Shown here piece by piece: positions 1-9,126 of a stretch of DNA of 64,000 nucleotides. The stretch is from Thauera humireducens (GTDB taxonomy: Bacteria; Pseudomonadota; Gammaproteobacteria; Burkholderiales; Rhodocyclaceae). Numbering within the stretch: position 1 is the stretch's first letter; each line of letters begins with the position of its first letter. The DNA lies in assembly GCF_001051995.2 (NCBI RefSeq), contig NZ_CP014646.1, forward strand, positions 3,100,001 to 3,164,000. Reading direction: 5' to 3'. Below the pieces are notes generated by a model that was not told where the DNA came from, did not search any database, and saw nothing but the letters and a program-made list of their open reading frames with translations. The translations under genes and the position numbers were made by a program.

Positions 1-1284
1 CACCACCAGTCCGCCGCGCAGGCGCAACTGGGCGGCCTCCTGCGACGTCAGGGGGCGCGCCGTCAGGCCGATGCCGGCATTCACGCTTTCGACCTGGCTC
101 GGCGTCGGCGCGCTCGCGACGTTGTCCGCGGTCAGTTCGTCCAGCGTGGCCACGACGTCACGGCTGCGGCCGTCGCGCCACACTTCCATGCGGATGCGCG
201 TGCCCGGGCGCTTCTCGCCGATCACGCGCGGCAGATCGGCCGAATCGCCGATGCGCTTGCCGTCCACGCCCAGCACCACGTCGCCGGCCTGCAGCCCGGC
301 CTTCTCGGCCGCACTGCCCGGCTCCACGCTGGCGACCAGCGCGCCGCGCGCATCGGGCAGGCCGAAGGACTGGGCGAGATCCTTGTCCACCCCCTGGATC
401 GCGATGCCCAGGCGTCCGCGCTGGACGCGGCCATGGGTGATGAGCTGGTCCTTGACGTTCATCGCCACGTCGATCGGGATGGCGAAGGAGATGCCCATGA
501 AGCCGCCGGAACGCGAGTAGATCTGCGAGTTGATGCCGATGACCTCGCCTGCCAGGTTGAACAGCGGTCCGCCGGAGTTGCCGGGGTTGATCGCGACGTC
601 GGTCTGGATGAAGGGCACATAGGTCTCGTCCGGCAGGCGGCGCGCCTTGGCCGAGATGATGCCGGCGGTGACGGTGTTGTCGAAGCCGAAGGGCGAGCCC
701 ATCGCCACGACCCATTCGCCGACGCGGGCATCGTCAGGCTTGCCGATCTTCACCGCGGGCAGGCCCTTGGCATCGATCTTGAGCAGCGCGACGTCGGTGC
801 GACGGTCGATGCCGACCACCTTGGCCTTGAACTCGCGCTTGTCGATCAGCGTCACCGTGACTTCGGACAGCGTCGCGTCGCCATCCTCTCCGGCGACGAC
901 GTGGGCGTTGGTCAGCACGTAGCCGTCCTGGCTGACGATGAAGCCCGAGCCGATGCCCTGGCGTGTGCGTGGTCCCATGCCGGGCTGGCCGGGGAAGCCC
1001 GGCGTCGGTACGCCGAAGCGGCGCAGGAAGTCGTAGAAGGGGTCGTTGGCGAACGGGTTCTGGCCGGCCATCGCCTGTTGCTGCTGCTGGACGACGCTGA
1101 TGTTGACGACGGCCGGACCGACCTGCTCGACGAGGTCGCCGAAGTCGGGCAGGCCGTAGCGGTTGGGCGCGACGAGCGAAGCACCCGGTGTCGCCTGGGC
1201 GTGGGCGGCGGGAACGAGCGGTGCCGCCGGCAGCAGGGTGGCGACGGAAACGGCAAGGGCGGTGGCGAGGAGAGGTTTGCGCAT
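1..1284 (-). CDS. HtrA/DegP-family periplasmic serine protease (3' end outside window)
   Basis: Trypsin-like periplasmic protease/chaperone of the HtrA family, which degrades or refolds damaged envelope proteins. The frame runs off the left edge, so 428 codons are present and the end of the second PDZ domain is missing. Visible parts: a signal peptide ending near the AHAQ at residue 30, a Q-rich loop (about 66-70), then the protease domain with triad H128 (in TNAHVV), D164 (in RRTDVALL) and S237 (in NPGNSGGP), then a first PDZ domain with GIAIQGV. The start is the ATG at 1284; an in-frame ATG at 1296 would add four residues. Whether it is DegP, DegQ or MucD-type cannot be decided here. It stands alone, next to a TonB-dependent receptor in the same direction. 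Confidence 0.93.
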   Translation of the reverse strand, partial: MRKPLLATALAVSVATLLPAAPLVPAAHAQATPGASLVAPNRYGLPDFGDLVEQVGPAVVNISVVQQQQQAMAGQNPFANDPFYDFLRRFGVPTPGFPGQPGMGPRTRQGIGSGFIVSQDGYVLTNAHVVAGEDGDATLSEVTVTLIDKREFKAKVVGIDRRTDVALLKIDAKGLPAVKIGKPDDARVGEWVVAMGSPFGFDNTVTAGIISAKARRLPDETYVPFIQTDVAINPGNSGGPLFNLAGEVIGINSQIYSRSGGFMGISFAIPIDVAMNVKDQLITHGRVQRGRLGIAIQGVDKDLAQSFGLPDARGALVASVEPGSAAEKAGLQAGDVVLGVDGKRIGDSADLPRVIGEKRPGTRIRMEVWRDGRSRDVVATLDELTADNVASAPTPSQVESVNAGIGLTARPLTSQEAAQLRLRGGLVV

Positions 1285-1461
1285 GGTCGAGTCCATAAGA
1301 TTTTCGATGCCGACAGTGGCGGTGGACGCGGTTTTGCGCATCCTGTTCCCGTTATCGCATCAACACGCCACATGGGGACGGGTCGGGCGCGGATCAAGTG
1401 CGGCCGGCAGGTCCGCTGCGGGGCGTGGCGATCAGGTGCGAGTCGGGATGCGCGCAGGCGT

Positions 1462-3555
1462 TCAGAACGGCAACTGCAGCGAGACGAAGACCTGGCGCCC
1501 GGCCTCGTTCGCGGCCCGGCCCGCGTAGCGCGGCATGGCCTGAAGCGGCTTGTGGGCCAGTTCCTGGTGGGCACCGAGCAGGTTCGTGGCGGTGAGCTGG
1601 ATCTCGAGCGCTTGCGCGCCGACGCGCAGGCTGCGGCCCAGGCTCCAGTCGAGCGTGGTGTAGGCCGGCACGGTGTAGCGCTGCCCGGGGGCGTAACCGG
1701 TCCCGGCCTCGAGCGGGCCCATGTGCAGCACCGATGCGGCCGAACGCCAGGCACCGATCTCCTGCAGCCAGGTCAGGCTGGCCGAATAGGGTGCAACGCT
1801 GCGGCGCACCGCCGGATCGTCGGCACGACGCTGCATGACCGTGTGGGTCAGCAGCAGGGTGGTGCCGGCGCGCGGGCGCAGCGTCAGCTGGTATTCGATG
1901 CCGGTGAGGCGGACCTTGCCCGACATGTTGGCCCACTGCGTGCCCCCCATGATCTGGTGGATCAGGAAGGGGTTGCCGCCCAGCATGTCGCTCAGCGCCT
2001 GGCTGGGTACGAAAGGCGCCGGATCCAGCACCGGGGTGCGGCGGATGTAGTCGGTGATGTGCTCGTCGAAAACGCGCACGTCGGCCAGCCCGCCCCAGGG
2101 CAGCGGGCCGAGATAACCGAGTTCCCAGCTGTCGATCTGCTGCGGCCGGATGCCGGGATTGGGCGTGTGACGCTGGTTGACCACGCCGAGCACGTCGGTG
2201 CTGACCTGCACGTTGGCCCAGCGTTCGTAAAGGGTCGGCTGGCGCCAGGCGCGCGAGTAGCCGACGCGCCAGGCGGTGGCGGGCGCCGGTTGCCAGTTGA
2301 GGAACAGGCGGGGGGCAAGCCGCAGCGTGTCGCCCTCGATATGCTCGGCCATCGCACCGGCGTTCCACAGCCATTCGGGCGCCATGCGCCATTCGGCATT
2401 GCCGAACAGGCGCCACTCCCGTTGCGAAGGCGTGCGGCCGTCCGAGAACAGGAAGGCCGATTCGATCCGGTCCTCGCGCCACTCCGCCCCCCACAGCAGG
2501 CGCAGTCCGTCGGTCGGGCTGAAGCGGTGCTGCAGCTCGATGTTGTCGCGTACGCTCCGGCGGTTGTTGTCGACCTCGCCACGCAGTTGCGGTAGCCGTG
2601 CCAGGAAATCGCAGACCACCGTCAGCACGCAGTTGGCGCGTGAATCGACCTGCCATTCGTCGCGGGTCCGTTCGCCGTTCCGATACCAGGACAGCGACCA
2701 TTCCTCGTCCGCGCTCGGGGTGTGCCGCCACCCCAGATGCAGCGTGTAGTTGCTTTGCTCGAGGTCGCGCTCGCCGCTGCCGTCGAACAGGGTGTCGCGG
2801 AAGCCGACGCCGAGCCGGCCGTCGCTGTAGGCAGCCGAGAACTGCAGCGCATTCATCGCGTCGAGCGCGAGGTCGCCACGCAGGTTGAAGCGCCGCAGGC
2901 GTTGCGCGTCGCGCAGCCCCGACCAGCCGTCGTCGCGCTGTTCCTCGGCGCTCAGGCGCAGGCCAAGTGGCCCGTCATGCAGCACGGCCCGGCCGGCGAG
3001 ATCGGCAATGCCGTGGCTGCCGAGCCGGGTCGAAACCGAGTTGCCGGTTTCGGAGCCGGTGTGACGGGTGATGATGTTCACCACGCCGAGGAAGGCATTC
3101 GAGCCGTAGGTGGCGGAGTTCGAGCCGCGGACGATCTCGATGCGCTCGATGTCCTCCAGCAGGACCGGTAGCGCGCTCCAGTTCGCACCACCCGAATAGT
3201 GCGGGGAATAGACCGAGCGCCCGTCGATCAGCACCTGCATCTGGTTCGGATAGTCGGCGCCGAGGCCGTGGTAGGTCACCCATTGCTGGCTGCCGCGCTC
3301 CTGTGCGACCTGCATGCCGGGCACCAGGCGGAAAAGGCGGGCGAGGTCGCGATAGCCGGTGGCGGCGATCATGTCGGCGTCGATCACCGTCACCGCGCCC
3401 GGCGAATCCTGCAGCGCCTGCGGCAGTCGCGAGGCGCTGAGCACGACCGGGAGCGACTCGAAGAAGTGGGCGTCGGAATCCATCGCAGAGGCAGTCGTCG
3501 TCGTGCCCAGCGCGGGGAGCAGGACGGCGAGGGCGAGGCGTGGACGGATCGGCAT
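1462..3555 (-). CDS. TonB-dependent outer-membrane receptor
   Basis: Predicted TonB-dependent receptor that imports a siderophore, cobalamin or another scarce ligand across the outer membrane. The chosen ATG at 3555 gives 697 aa and puts a signal peptide (MPIRPRLALAVLLPAL, ending at ASA) at the N-terminus; the open frame extends 44 codons further upstream without a signal-like sequence. A plug domain follows (SPGAVTVIDADMI, VLIDGRSVYSP, IERIEIVRGSNSATYGSNAF), then a long beta-barrel ending in the outer-membrane C-terminal phenylalanine (SLQLPF). No clear TonB box was recognised before the plug. The ligand is unknown. It is divergent from oxyR, about 130 bp between starts, so it may be controlled by that redox regulator; this is inference. 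Confidence 0.9.
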   Translation of the reverse strand: MPIRPRLALAVLLPALGTTTTASAMDSDAHFFESLPVVLSASRLPQALQDSPGAVTVIDADMIAATGYRDLARLFRLVPGMQVAQERGSQQWVTYHGLGADYPNQMQVLIDGRSVYSPHYSGGANWSALPVLLEDIERIEIVRGSNSATYGSNAFLGVVNIITRHTGSETGNSVSTRLGSHGIADLAGRAVLHDGPLGLRLSAEEQRDDGWSGLRDAQRLRRFNLRGDLALDAMNALQFSAAYSDGRLGVGFRDTLFDGSGERDLEQSNYTLHLGWRHTPSADEEWSLSWYRNGERTRDEWQVDSRANCVLTVVCDFLARLPQLRGEVDNNRRSVRDNIELQHRFSPTDGLRLLWGAEWREDRIESAFLFSDGRTPSQREWRLFGNAEWRMAPEWLWNAGAMAEHIEGDTLRLAPRLFLNWQPAPATAWRVGYSRAWRQPTLYERWANVQVSTDVLGVVNQRHTPNPGIRPQQIDSWELGYLGPLPWGGLADVRVFDEHITDYIRRTPVLDPAPFVPSQALSDMLGGNPFLIHQIMGGTQWANMSGKVRLTGIEYQLTLRPRAGTTLLLTHTVMQRRADDPAVRRSVAPYSASLTWLQEIGAWRSAASVLHMGPLEAGTGYAPGQRYTVPAYTTLDWSLGRSLRVGAQALEIQLTATNLLGAHQELAHKPLQAMPRYAGRAANEAGRQVFVSLQLPF

Positions 3556-3685
3556 CGGCGGGTACGGGAGGAACGGTGGCGCGAGTATACCGGGCGTGAT
3601 CGGGCTGCGCAGGAAACGGGTGGACGGGGTAACATCGGGCGACGCCCAATTCAGGCTTTCAGCCACGCCCGCTGGGGGTAAGACC

Positions 3686-4630
3686 ATGACCCTGACCGAC
3701 CTGCGCTATCTCGTCGCCCTCGCCCATGAGCGTCACTTCGGCCGCGCAGCCGAAAGATGTCACGTTTCCCAGCCGACCCTGTCGGTGGCCGTGAAGAAAG
3801 TCGAGGATGAGCTCGGCATCCAGCTGTTCGAACGCAGCGCCACCGAAGTCAAGATCACCGAGACGGGCCGCCGGATCGTGGCGCAGGCCGAGAAGGTGCT
3901 GATGGAGGCGAGCCAGATCCAGGAGATCGCGGCTGCGGGCAAGGATCCGCTCGCCGGGCCGCTGCGTGTCGGCGTGATCTACACGATCGGCCCCTACCTG
4001 CTGCCGCGCCTGATTCCGCGTGTTCACCAGCTGGCGCCGCGCATGCCCCTCATCATCCAGGAGAACTACACGGCTCGCCTGGCCGAGGCGCTCAAGCGCG
4101 GCGAGCTCGACGTCATCATCATCAGCCTGCCGTTCGAGGAGGTGGGGGTGGTGGCGCAGCCCGTGTATGACGAGCCCTTCCGTGTGCTGATGCCTGCCGA
4201 TCATCCCTGGACGCAGCACCGCGAGGTCGATGCGCAGCAGCTGGCCGAGGATCAGCTGCTGCTGCTCGGAGCCGGAAACTGCTTCCGCGACCAGGTTCTC
4301 GAGGTGTGTCCGAGCTGCCGCAACATCGGTGGTCTGCAGCGCTCGCTGGAGGGGAGTTCGCTGGAAACGATCCGCCACATGGTGGCGACCGGACTGGGCG
4401 TGACCGTGCTGCCCAGTTCGGCCGCGGACGGAATGGCGGCCAATCCGCTCGTTGCGGTGCGGCCCTTTGCCGAGCCCCAACCGTCGCGCCGCGTCGCGCT
4501 GGCGTGGCGGGTCACCTATCCGCGCAGCGGCGCCATCGACGTCCTGCGGCGTGCGATCTTCGACAGCGAGCTGCCGGGGACCAGGCCGGTCGGCCGCGTA
4601 TCGATGCCGGAGGCAGTCGCCGGCGCCTGA
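3686..4630 (+). CDS. oxyR: OxyR, LysR-type peroxide-sensing regulator
   Basis: LysR-family regulator of the hydrogen peroxide response, 314 aa. The N-terminal winged helix-turn-helix (residues 1-65, with HFGRAAERCHVSQPTLS) is followed by the substrate-binding-like sensor domain. Two cysteines fall exactly at the positions that form the sensing disulfide in the E. coli protein: C199 (GAGNCFRD) and C208 (LEVCPSC). That is why the specific name is given rather than a generic LysR call. The ATG at 3686 is preceded by a GGGGGTAA ribosome-binding site; upstream in-frame starts would overlap the divergent TonB receptor. It is convergent with topB, with a shared terminator between them. Confidence 0.95.
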   Translation: MTLTDLRYLVALAHERHFGRAAERCHVSQPTLSVAVKKVEDELGIQLFERSATEVKITETGRRIVAQAEKVLMEASQIQEIAAAGKDPLAGPLRVGVIYTIGPYLLPRLIPRVHQLAPRMPLIIQENYTARLAEALKRGELDVIIISLPFEEVGVVAQPVYDEPFRVLMPADHPWTQHREVDAQQLAEDQLLLLGAGNCFRDQVLEVCPSCRNIGGLQRSLEGSSLETIRHMVATGLGVTVLPSSAADGMAANPLVAVRPFAEPQPSRRVALAWRVTYPRSGAIDVLRRAIFDSELPGTRPVGRVSMPEAVAGA

Positions 4631-4676
4631 GCGCGGCCGCCACCGTCCGGGGCGTCAGGTCGCCAGGCAAAGGAAA

Positions 4677-4698
4677 AAGGGCTGCGCAGGCAGCCCTT
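4677..4698. terminator. Bidirectional hairpin terminator between oxyR and topB
   Basis: A 9-bp perfect stem (AAGGGCTGC / GCAGCCCTT) around a four-base loop lies between the convergent stops of oxyR and topB. It has an A-run on the left (4674-4678) and a T-rich run on the right (CGTTTCTTCTT), so it can act in both directions. Confidence 0.85.
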
Positions 4699-4717
4699 CG
4701 TTTCTTCTTGCCGGTGT

Positions 4718-7291
4718 TCAGCTGGCCTTGCGGGACGGGCTGCGTTTCTTTGCCGGGGCTTTGGTGGCTTCGGCATCGGCGTCGCCTTCGGCGGAAGCCT
4801 TTGCCGCCGGTGCCTTGCCGGCGGCTTTCGGCGCCTTGGCCTCGAACTCGAAGCCGACCTTGCCGTCCTTGCCACGTACCAGGAAGGCCGAGAACTTGCG
4901 TCGCGTGCGCGCCGACACGAAGCCCTTCAGCAGATCGGTCTTGCCTTCGGTCAGCAGCTTGGCCATCTGCTCGCGCTCGATCGGCTGCTGCAGGATGATC
5001 TTGCCGGAGCGGAAATCGCAGCTCTTGCCGGGGCCGACCGACTTTTCGCAGACGTAGGCCATGCCATGCTCGAACACGCCACTGGCGCACTTCGGGCAGG
5101 CGCCGACCGATGCCTGGGCGGAGAAGTCGACCGCCTCGGCTTCCTCGCCCTCCTTCGGTTGGCCGAAGTCGAAGGCGGGCTGCTTGTCCTCGTTGAGCAC
5201 GATGTCGGCATTGAACAGCCGGCCCATCTTGTTGCGGAAACCGAGCAGCGGGCCGACCTTGCCCTCACGCAGCAGGGTCTCGATCTCGTCGTACTCGAAC
5301 TGGCGGCCGGCGACGATCTTCCAGGTGCTCCAGTCGCAGCTCTGGCAGGCGAACTTCTTGTAGTTCTCCTTCACCACGCCGCCGCACTTCGGGCAGGGTG
5401 TCTGCAGCGTGACGAAGTCGCCCGGCACGGTGTCGGATTCGAAGCGCTTGGCCCGTTCCACGACTTCGCGCGCCATGTCGGCGATTTCCTGCATGAAGGC
5501 TTCGCGGCTGAGTTCGCCGCGCTCCATGCGCGACAGCTTGTACTCCCAGCCGCCGGTCAGTTCGGGCGAAGTCAGCGCGGTGACGCCCAGGCCTTTCAGC
5601 AGGGTGATCAGCGAGAAGGCCTTGGCGCTCGGGATCAGCTCGCGACCGTCACGGTGGATGTACTGCTCGGTGATCAGGCCTTCGATGATCTGTGCGCGGG
5701 TGGCCGGGGTGCCCAGGCCGCGTTCGGCCATCGCCGCGCGCAGCTCCTCGTCGTCGACCATCTTGCCCGCGCCTTCCATCGCCGACAGCAGGGTGGCTTC
5801 GTTGAAGCGCGCCGGCGGCTTGGTCTGCAGCGACTTCAGCAGGATGTCGTCGGTGGTGATGGTTTCGCCCTGCTTCACTGCCACCAGTTGCGGGCCGCCG
5901 CCCTCCTTGGCGTCTTTCTCGTCACTGGCGGCTTCCTTGCCGTAGATGCTGAGCCAGCCCGGATTGACCAGCACCTTGCCTTCAGTCTTGAAGGCCTCGC
6001 CTTCGACGCGGGTGATGCGGGTGGTGATCTGATATTCGGCTGCCGGGTAGAACACCGCCAGGAAACGCTTGGTGACCAGGTCGTAGATCTTCTGCTCGGC
6101 TTCGGACAGGCTCTTGGGCAGCGTCCCGGTCGGAATGATCGCGAAGTGATCGGAGATCTTGGCGTTGTTGAAGATGCGCTTGTTCGGCTTCACCCAGCCC
6201 TGCTTGACGATCTCGTTGGCAAACGGCGCGTACTGGCCGGGCAGGTTGCGGATGACCTCGTTGACCGTCGGGATGTAGTCCTCGGGCAGGGCGCGGGCAT
6301 CGGTACGCGGGTAGGTCAGCACCTTGTGCTTTTCGTACAGCGCCTGCGCCAGTTGCAGCGTGACACGGGCCGAGAAGCCGAAGCGGCCGTTGGCCTCGCG
6401 CTGCAGGCTGGTGAGGTCGAAGAGCAGCGGCGACAACTGGGTGGATGGCTTGGCTTCCTCGGTGACCACGCCCGGCTTGCCCTCGCACTTGGTACGGATG
6501 GCCTCGGCCTGGGCCTTGTCCCAGATGCGGAATGCGGTCGCGTGCTCGTCGCCTTCGGGCTTCCTGAACTTCTCGTCGAACCAGCGCCCGGGATAATGTC
6601 CGGCCGCCGCGGCAAAGTCGGCTTCCAGCTCCCAGTAGTCGCGCGGCTTGAACTTGCGGATCTTGTCTTCGCGCTCGACCACCAGGGCCAGCGTCGGTGT
6701 CTGCACGCGGCCGACCGTCGTCAGGTGGAAGCCGCCGGTCTTGGAGTTGAACGCGGTCATTGCCCGCGTGCCGTTGATGCCGATCAGCCAGTCCGATTCG
6801 GCGCGGCAGATCGCGGCGTTGCGCAGGCCTTCGACGTCCTGGGCGGCACGCAGGTGAGCGAAGCCGTCGCGGATCGCCTGCGCAGTCATCGACTGCAGCC
6901 ACAGGCGCTGCATCGGCTTCTTGGTGCCGGCGTGCTGGGCGATGAAGTTGAAGATCAGCTCGCCCTCGCGCCCCGCGTCACAGGCATTGATGAGGCCGGT
7001 GACGTCCTTGCGCTTGATCAGCCGGGTCAGCAGCTTGAGCCGGTCCTCTGTCTTCTCGATCGGCCTGACCGCGAAGTGCGGCGGGATGACCGGGAGGTGG
7101 GCGAAGGTCCACTTGCCGCGCTTGACCTCGAATTCCTCGGGCACGGCGAGCTCGAGAAGGTGGCCGACGGCCGACGACAGCACGTAGTCGTCGGACTCGT
7201 AGTAGTCCTTCTCCTTGGTGAAGCCGCCCAGCGCACGGGCGATGTCCTGTGCGACGGAGGGCTTTTCCGCGATGATCAGTTGCTTGCTCAT
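4718..7291 (-). CDS. topB: DNA topoisomerase III
   Basis: Type IA topoisomerase that decatenates and relaxes DNA through a transient 5'-phosphotyrosine. 857 aa, starting at ATG 7291. The N-terminal TOPRIM domain shows IIAEKPSVAQDIA and the acidic DAGREGE motif near residue 106. The active-site tyrosine lies in VLTYPRTDARALPEDY. Two cysteine clusters near the C-terminus (CPKCGGVVKENYKKFACQSC and CPKC...C...C) look like zinc ribbons, followed by an Ala/Lys-rich basic tail. The protein is about 200 residues longer than E. coli TopB because of this C-terminal region. It is the last gene of the leftward run that also holds smg and dprA. Confidence 0.96.
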   Translation of the reverse strand: MSKQLIIAEKPSVAQDIARALGGFTKEKDYYESDDYVLSSAVGHLLELAVPEEFEVKRGKWTFAHLPVIPPHFAVRPIEKTEDRLKLLTRLIKRKDVTGLINACDAGREGELIFNFIAQHAGTKKPMQRLWLQSMTAQAIRDGFAHLRAAQDVEGLRNAAICRAESDWLIGINGTRAMTAFNSKTGGFHLTTVGRVQTPTLALVVEREDKIRKFKPRDYWELEADFAAAAGHYPGRWFDEKFRKPEGDEHATAFRIWDKAQAEAIRTKCEGKPGVVTEEAKPSTQLSPLLFDLTSLQREANGRFGFSARVTLQLAQALYEKHKVLTYPRTDARALPEDYIPTVNEVIRNLPGQYAPFANEIVKQGWVKPNKRIFNNAKISDHFAIIPTGTLPKSLSEAEQKIYDLVTKRFLAVFYPAAEYQITTRITRVEGEAFKTEGKVLVNPGWLSIYGKEAASDEKDAKEGGGPQLVAVKQGETITTDDILLKSLQTKPPARFNEATLLSAMEGAGKMVDDEELRAAMAERGLGTPATRAQIIEGLITEQYIHRDGRELIPSAKAFSLITLLKGLGVTALTSPELTGGWEYKLSRMERGELSREAFMQEIADMAREVVERAKRFESDTVPGDFVTLQTPCPKCGGVVKENYKKFACQSCDWSTWKIVAGRQFEYDEIETLLREGKVGPLLGFRNKMGRLFNADIVLNEDKQPAFDFGQPKEGEEAEAVDFSAQASVGACPKCASGVFEHGMAYVCEKSVGPGKSCDFRSGKIILQQPIEREQMAKLLTEGKTDLLKGFVSARTRRKFSAFLVRGKDGKVGFEFEAKAPKAAGKAPAAKASAEGDADAEATKAPAKKRSPSRKAS

Positions 7292-7403
7292 GCTCTCTGG
7301 CTATGGGGCGGGCTGGCGGGTGCCAGCCTCGGGAGTGGTGGGGCTGAAGCCGCGGATGATAAAGACGCCGCGTTGCGCCTTGCAAGCTGTGCCGGTGCCT
7401 GCG

Positions 7404-7874
7404 TCAGTGCAGGGTCGGCGCGTAATCCCAGTCGTCGTCCTCGCTCAGGAGTTCGTCGACCATCAGGGTGTCGATCGGGTGTTCCTGCTGCCACAGCACC
7501 ATCAGTACGATGACCTTCAACCGGTTGAGCGTGATGTTGAAGCCTTCCAGCGCCATGGCGCGCTCGATGATGAGTTCGCGATGTACGCCTTCGAGCACGC
7601 CGGCACTTTCCATCAGGGTGAGGAATCCACGGCAGTCGGGACTGAGGTGGGCCTGTTCCTGCTCGGAGTAGATGCGGATCGAGCCTTCATCCGGTGCCGT
7701 GCCCGGGTGGATCTCGCGCGCCACACGCCGCAGTCCGGCCAGCCATTCCAGCGCTTCGGAGATCTCCTCGTCCTCGAAACCCGCTGCTGACAGCTTGCGG
7801 GCGAGCAGGTCGGACTCCGGGCAGGCGTCGGCGTGGATGTAGCTTTCGAACAGATAGACGAGGATGTCGAACAA
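7404..7874 (-). CDS. smg: Smg protein (DUF494 family)
   Basis: Small acidic protein of the Smg/DUF494 family, 156 aa, function not established; it is regularly found beside dprA. It opens MFDILVYLFESYIHADACP and ends in an acidic stretch (LLSEDDDWDY). The start must be a TTG (7872-7874), because no ATG or GTG precedes the conserved FDILVYLFE; a GAGAGG ribosome-binding site lies five bases upstream. It lies between dprA (upstream) and topB (downstream), and the rare start codon may keep its level low. Confidence 0.92.
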   Translation of the reverse strand: MFDILVYLFESYIHADACPESDLLARKLSAAGFEDEEISEALEWLAGLRRVAREIHPGTAPDEGSIRIYSEQEQAHLSPDCRGFLTLMESAGVLEGVHRELIIERAMALEGFNITLNRLKVIVLMVLWQQEHPIDTLMVDELLSEDDDWDYAPTLH

Positions 7875-7950
7875 ATCGGCCTCTCAGGGGAACGGCGGGA
7901 ATGCGGCAGGCGATGCGCAGGGCGCATGCGGGGAGGTTGGAGTGCGGTTC

Positions 7951-9087
7951 TCAGGCGCGCTGGAAGCGTCCGCCCGGCAAACGGGTGACGTGTCCGTCCA
8001 GCTCCAGCGGCAGCAGAATGGCGTAGAGGGCATCGACCGTCAAGCCGCAACGGGCAGACAGGGTATCGAGGTCGACGGGGTCGTGCCCGACCGCAGCGAG
8101 CATTCGTGTCGCTTCGTCGTCGATGGGAAGGCGGGCCTGGGCAGGCGTGCGGGTGGCGCCGGGCAGGCTGCCTTCGGTATCCGCCGCGGCCTGCGTCGAC
8201 CAGCCTGGGCGTCCGCGCAGTTCCTCGATGATGTCCTCCGCGGTCTCGACCAGCTTGGCACCGTCGCGGATCAGGCGATGGCAGCCGCGCGCGAGCGGGG
8301 AATGGATCGAGCCCGGGATGGCGAAGACTTCGCGCCCGCACTCGGTGGCCAGGCGCGCGGTGATCAGCGAACCGCTGTTCAGCGCAGCCTCGATGACCAG
8401 GACGCCCTGTGCCAGTCCGGCGATGATGCGGTTGCGGCGCGGGAAGTTGTGCTGCAGCGGCGGCGTGCCGAGTGGAAACTCGCTGACGATCGCGCCGCAG
8501 GTCGCAATCTCGCGTGCGAGAGCCGCATTGCGGGCGGGGTAGATGCGGTCGATGCCCGTGCCGATGACGGCGATGGTGCGACCCGCAGCGGGGCCGGCAG
8601 TGAGGGCACCGCGATGTGCTGCGGCGTCGATGCCGGCCGCGAGCCCGCTGACGATGGTGAGGCCGCGGGCGGCGAGGTCGAGTGAAAAGGCCTCGGCGTT
8701 GGCCATGCCTTGTGCCGTCGCGCTGCGTGCACCGACGATGGCCAGTCCCGGATGCTGCAGCAGGGCCGGATCGCCCTTCACGAAGAGCATCACCGGCGGA
8801 TCGGGAATCTCGAGGAGGCTGCGCGGATAGGCCTCGTCCGCGAGGGTCAGGACGTGGCTGCCGGGCTCGGCTGCCCAGGCGAGCGCCGGGTCGATGCGGT
8901 CGCGCACCGGGGGAGCGAGCAGCGCGTCTGCCAGCTTGCCGCCGATGACGTCCGCGACGCTGCTGCGCCCCGCGGCAAAGATGTGCTGCGGAAGTCCGAA
9001 GGCCGCAAGCAGGCTGCGCTGTCTTTCGGCCCCCAGTCCGGGTACCGAGGTCAGGCGCAGCCAGTCTTCGAGATCGTCCGCGGCCAA
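7951..9087 (-). CDS. dprA: DprA, DNA-processing protein for natural transformation
   Basis: DprA/Smf loads RecA on incoming single-stranded DNA during natural transformation. 378 aa, with an N-terminal helical region (DWLRLTSVPGLG), the Rossmann-type DNA-binding core (LAIVGARSATAQGM, VSGLAAGIDAAAHRGAL, TIAVIGTGIDRIYPARN, EFPLGTPPLQHNFPRRNRIIAGL), and a C-terminal winged-helix domain (residues about 310-378, LSARCGLTVDALYAIL). The open frame begins at a TTG (9085-9087); no better start was found before the conserved region, so the exact N-terminus is uncertain. It is 39 bp downstream of the LysM gene and likely cotranscribed with it and smg. Confidence 0.95.
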   Translation of the reverse strand: MAADDLEDWLRLTSVPGLGAERQRSLLAAFGLPQHIFAAGRSSVADVIGGKLADALLAPPVRDRIDPALAWAAEPGSHVLTLADEAYPRSLLEIPDPPVMLFVKGDPALLQHPGLAIVGARSATAQGMANAEAFSLDLAARGLTIVSGLAAGIDAAAHRGALTAGPAAGRTIAVIGTGIDRIYPARNAALAREIATCGAIVSEFPLGTPPLQHNFPRRNRIIAGLAQGVLVIEAALNSGSLITARLATECGREVFAIPGSIHSPLARGCHRLIRDGAKLVETAEDIIEELRGRPGWSTQAAADTEGSLPGATRTPAQARLPIDDEATRMLAAVGHDPVDLDTLSARCGLTVDALYAILLPLELDGHVTRLPGGRFQRA

Positions 9088-9126
9088 GAGTGTATCTGCA
9101 GGGGGTGTCTGCAGGGCGCCTGCCGG

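Noticed and set aside
433..2595. 720-codon open frame on the plus strand
   Set aside because: Antisense to the HtrA protease and TonB receptor genes; shadow composition, no motifs.
5066..7513. 815-codon open frame on the plus strand
   Set aside because: Exactly antisense to topB; shadow.
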